From the NCBI GenBank assembly GCA_900771185.1, contig CAAGND010000214.1:1-7808 (forward strand): a stretch of 7,808 bases of DNA. The letters run 5' to 3'. Below are positions 6,559 to 7,808 of this stretch, piece after piece (the stretch's first letter is position 1; every line of letters starts with the position of its first letter). Origin of the DNA: Clostridia bacterium. Its GTDB lineage: Bacteria; Bacillota; Clostridia; Oscillospirales; Acutalibacteraceae. Both the position numbers and the translations under genes were made by a program. The notes beneath the pieces were generated by a model. It was given only the letters and a program-made list of their open reading frames with translations, made no database searches and was not told where the DNA came from.

Positions 6559-6592
6559 AAAAAACTCAGCCTGCGGCATTACTGCCGCAGGC
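6559..6592 (-). terminator. Terminator hairpin between the convergent spoVAE and small membrane-protein genes
   Basis: A perfect 10-bp GC-rich stem (GCCTGCGGCA at 6569-6578, partner at 6583-6592) has a 4-nt loop. On the minus strand it is followed by TGAG and six T (6564-6559), as in an intrinsic terminator, so it most plausibly ends the minus-strand small gene whose stop is at 6709. On the plus strand, after the spoVAE stop at 6555, the hairpin is followed by AAAAAA, which is not a good terminator tail. Confidence 0.75.
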
Positions 6593-6708
6593 AAAAAATC
6601 TTCGTGACCGCTGATTGAATAACAGTGAAATTATCAGCAAGATGTTTTTTGCATTTCCGACAAAAACAGCCGCTGAGAATTGTGCTTTTGATTTATTCTT
6701 TGGTTGCC

Positions 6709-6888
6709 TTATTCAGCCGCAGGTGCGGGGACGTCACAGCATGAGCAGGAAACATAGTTCTCAGGCTCATCGGCGGCAGCCTTTTTCTTGTCAAGAATCT
6801 TTTTAACTGCAACTGCTATTCCGGCAACAGCACCTGCCACAGCAACTATAATAGCAATGATTTTAATAATTTTCTTAGCTTTTTCCAT
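6709..6888 (-). CDS. Small single-helix membrane protein with Cys-rich acidic tail (59 aa, unknown function)
   Basis: I do not recognise a named family. The 59-residue product starts MEKAKKIIKI, has one hydrophobic helix at about 7-28 rich in Ile, Val, Ala and Gly (G19xxxG23), then a strongly basic segment KKILDKKK (29-36). It ends in an acidic tail, ADEPENYVSCSCCDVPAPAAE in part, with cysteines at 48, 50 and 51. Lysines on both sides of the helix leave the topology uncertain. Support for a real gene is strong: AAGGAGGT (6895-6902) is six bases before the ATG, a near-consensus promoter (TTGACT, 17 bases, TATAAT) lies upstream, and an intrinsic terminator lies downstream. The long 3' region (6593-6708) holds no other gene that I can see. 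The CSCC cluster could bind metal, form disulfides or be lipidated; the sequence does not decide. Confidence 0.85.
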   Translation of the reverse strand: MEKAKKIIKIIAIIVAVAGAVAGIAVAVKKILDKKKAAADEPENYVSCSCCDVPAPAAE

Positions 6889-6916
6889 GATTTTACCTCC
6901 TTAAAGGTTAAAAAAT

Positions 6917-6940
6917 TTATCGTTTATAATTATACGATAA
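6917..6940. promoter_or_regulatory. Imperfect palindrome overlapping the -10 box of the small membrane-protein gene
   Basis: Seven-base arms TTATCGT (6917-6923) and ACGATAA (6934-6940) are exact inverted complements separated by ten bases, and they span the -10 hexamer and the probable transcription start. The position fits a repressor operator. No known regulator site was recognised, and AT-rich sequence produces such symmetry by chance more easily. Confidence 0.4.
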
Positions 6941-6957
6941 GTACAGGAAAAAGTCAA
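6929..6957 (-). promoter_or_regulatory. Strong sigma-A promoter of the 59-aa gene
   Basis: On the minus strand TTGACT (6952-6957) and a perfect TATAAT (6929-6934) are separated by exactly 17 bases. This is the best promoter match in the window. It gives a leader of about 35 nt ending in AAGGAGGT, suggesting strong expression of a very small protein unless the overlapping palindrome represses it. Confidence 0.88.
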
Positions 6958-7059
6958 ACAAATAAAAGAAAGTTTACAATTGACGACCTGTGAAATATAA
7001 GATATGGCTGTTTCATCTTCTAACCCTCCGTCACACACGCTGAAAAGCCGCAAACGGAC

Positions 7060-7097
7060 AAAAAAATTAACGGTTATGGGAAAGCCCAAACCGTTAA
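7060..7097 (-). terminator. Intrinsic terminator of rpsT
   Basis: On the minus strand TTAACGGTT and AACCGTTAA (7089-7097 and 7067-7075) pair, extended by T-A and GGG/CCC with a one-base bulge and a 4-nt loop, followed by seven T (7066-7060). It lies 15 nt after the rpsT stop. It shows that rpsT is monocistronic and that the 59-aa gene downstream uses its own promoter. Confidence 0.95.
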
Positions 7098-7112
7098 CCT
7101 TCATTGCAGATA

Positions 7113-7370
7113 TCAGCCCTCGTTAAGAAGCTTTGCCAGAGCAGACTTCTTGCGGGCTGCATTGTTCTTATGGAGAAGACCCTTGGCAGCCGCCTGATCA
7201 ACCTTTTTGATTGCCGCGGTGACAACTGCGACCTTATCCTCTGAGTTGGACTGAGCAGCAGCATTAGCCTTTTTGATGGCTGTTTTAAGAGCTGAGTTGC
7301 GGGACTTGTTGCGAGCAGCCTTTGTCTTGTTGACGATAACACGCTTTTTTGCTGACTTGATATTAGGCAT
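7113..7370 (-). CDS. rpsT: 30S ribosomal protein S20
   Basis: S20 is a primary 16S rRNA-binding protein needed for early 30S assembly. The 85-residue, Lys/Ala-rich product has the family start MPNIKSAKKRV followed by NKTKAARNKSRNSALKTAIKK and the C-terminal block KGLLHKNNAARKKSALAKLL. Its length is close to the usual 85-90 residues. The ATG at 7370 is preceded by AAGGAGGT (7377-7384) six bases away. It has its own promoter and a strong terminator. gpr starts divergently on the other side of a 142-nt gap, the same neighbour arrangement as in Bacillus subtilis, where gpr, spoIIP and lepA follow. The leader is only about 24 nt, so no extensive mRNA autoregulatory structure is visible. Confidence 0.98.
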   Translation of the reverse strand: MPNIKSAKKRVIVNKTKAARNKSRNSALKTAIKKANAAAQSNSEDKVAVVTAAIKKVDQAAAKGLLHKNNAARKKSALAKLLNEG

Positions 7371-7400
7371 TTTTGCACCTCCTTCATCATACAGGTAAAT

Positions 7401-7429
7401 ATCTTATCATAGAGTTCGGTCAAATGCAA
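7401..7429 (-). promoter_or_regulatory. rpsT promoter
   Basis: On the minus strand TTGCAT (7424-7429), a 17-base spacer and TAAGAT (7401-7406), preceded by TGA as an extended -10 (TGNTAAGAT). The -35 box is weak, with three of six matches, and the extended -10 compensates. The predicted start near 7394 leaves a leader of about 24 nt that ends in the strong Shine-Dalgarno. Confidence 0.65.
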
Positions 7430-7475
7430 GAGAAAAAGAAAAATTTTTTATGTTTTGAAGGGTGGGACGCACGGT

Positions 7476-7500
7476 CAAAACCGAATTTGATTCCGTTTTG
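7476..7500 (+). promoter_or_regulatory. 25-nt near-perfect hairpin/palindrome just upstream of gpr
   Basis: CAAAACCGAAT (7476-7486) pairs with ATTCCGTTTTG (7490-7500) around a 3-nt loop, ten of eleven positions matching with one central C-C mismatch. It ends 12 bases before the gpr ATG, where a Shine-Dalgarno would be expected, and none is present. It could be a DNA operator or an mRNA structure affecting gpr translation. No T-run follows, so it is not a terminator. Confidence 0.5.
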
Positions 7501-7512
7501 CAATGCACAGAT

Positions 7513-7808
7513 ATGAATTTCAGAACCGACCTCGCACTTGAACAGAAGGAATATCTGAAAAAAGATGTTCTTGACGGAGTGCTCTGTGAAACCTTCAGCC
7601 ACGCCGACTCCAAAATCACAAGAATAAAGGTGATAAATGAGCAGGGGGAGCGGACGCTCGGCAAGCCGCAGGGCAGCTATGTCACCATTGAAACCAAAAA
7701 CTTTTCAAACTGCCATTCCATCACCGACGAAAGCATGGAGACGGTGCGGGACGAGCTTCAGCGCCTGCTGCCCGAGAGCGGCACCGTGCTCACGGCGGGT
7801 CTGGGCAA
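7513..7808 (+). CDS. gpr: GPR germination protease, N-terminal part (3' end outside window)
   Basis: GPR is the aspartic-type endopeptidase that degrades small acid-soluble spore proteins in early germination. It is made in the forespore as a zymogen. The first 98 residues are visible, of about 300-370 usual. MNFRTDLALE matches the conserved start: in Bacillus megaterium the propeptide is removed after the Asp of RTD, which would give a six-residue propeptide here. GSYVTIETKNF and the final visible TAGLG also fit the family. The divergent rpsT neighbour supports the call. The ATG at 7513 lacks a recognisable Shine-Dalgarno. The frame is open upstream to a stop at 7456-7458, with alternative GTG (7462) and TTG (7498) starts that also lack good ribosome sites. 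I keep 7513 on homology. No convincing sigma-F or sigma-G promoter was found. Confidence 0.92.
   Translation, partial: MNFRTDLALEQKEYLKKDVLDGVLCETFSHADSKITRIKVINEQGERTLGKPQGSYVTIETKNFSNCHSITDESMETVRDELQRLLPESGTVLTAGLG

Noticed and set aside
6610..6650. Possible plus-strand terminator (GCTGAT/ATCAGC stem, then T-run)
   Set aside because: The stem is only six pairs with a 17-nt loop, and the T-run is six bases away, which is too weak to call.
6615..6806. Plus-strand frame of 63 codons opposite the 59-aa gene
   Set aside because: TTG start, no Shine-Dalgarno, no recognisable product, and it is antisense to a gene with promoter, ribosome site and terminator.
6973..7001. Plus-strand promoter-like pair TTTACA-N17-TATAAG
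   Set aside because: No plus-strand gene follows; it would run into the rpsT terminator region and antisense to rpsT. Probably a chance match, although an antisense RNA cannot be excluded.
7094..7429. Alternative minus-strand frame overlapping rpsT
   Set aside because: It covers rpsT and its promoter in another frame, and the S20 frame is unmistakable.
1..7808. CRISPR array, tRNA or rRNA genes, riboswitches, insertion sequences, phage genes or defence systems
   Set aside because: None was recognised on either strand when reading the window: no regularly spaced direct repeats, no tRNA-like cloverleaf, and no transposase or integrase motif.

Overview
The window looks like chromosome of a spore-forming Firmicute of the class Clostridia, probably an uncultured gut or anaerobic lineage. 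The evidence is two spore genes (a SpoVAE-family DPA-channel subunit and the start of the GPR spore protease), Gram-positive-style Shine-Dalgarno sequences (AAGGAGGT), sigma-A-like promoters and intrinsic terminators. The rpsT/gpr divergent pair is an arrangement also known from Bacillus subtilis. The genus cannot be fixed from the sequence alone.

Layout. Positions 1-4153 hold a minus-strand operon read from right to left: polA (DNA polymerase I), a low-molecular-weight protein tyrosine phosphatase, rimI (protein N-acetyltransferase) and tsaD (tRNA t6A synthesis, running off the left edge). Gaps are 18, 25 and 1 nt. About 200 nt (4154-4360) carries a probable polA promoter and a 12-bp hairpin. 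Next comes nagA (minus, GlcNAc-6-phosphate deacetylase), then a gene-free stretch (5501-5670) containing dispersed-repeat-like fragments and a probable nagA promoter. acpP (minus, acyl carrier protein) follows with its own terminator and promoter. A spoVAE-like gene on the plus strand, apparently without the usual spoVAC/spoVAD neighbours, faces a 59-codon minus-strand gene for a small one-helix membrane protein with a Cys-rich tail. That small gene has an almost ideal promoter, Shine-Dalgarno and a terminator. The window ends with rpsT (minus, ribosomal protein S20) and the divergent, truncated gpr.

Functional picture. Most genes are housekeeping: DNA repair and Okazaki-fragment maturation, tRNA and protein modification, amino-sugar recycling, fatty acid synthesis and the ribosome. 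Two sporulation genes sit among them. I found no defence system, CRISPR array, prophage, insertion sequence or biosynthetic cluster. The points most worth a second look are the 59-residue membrane protein and the palindrome over its promoter, the repeat that appears to form the nagA leader, the hairpin next to the gpr start, the unlinked spoVAE gene, and the polA/phosphatase/rimI/tsaD grouping.
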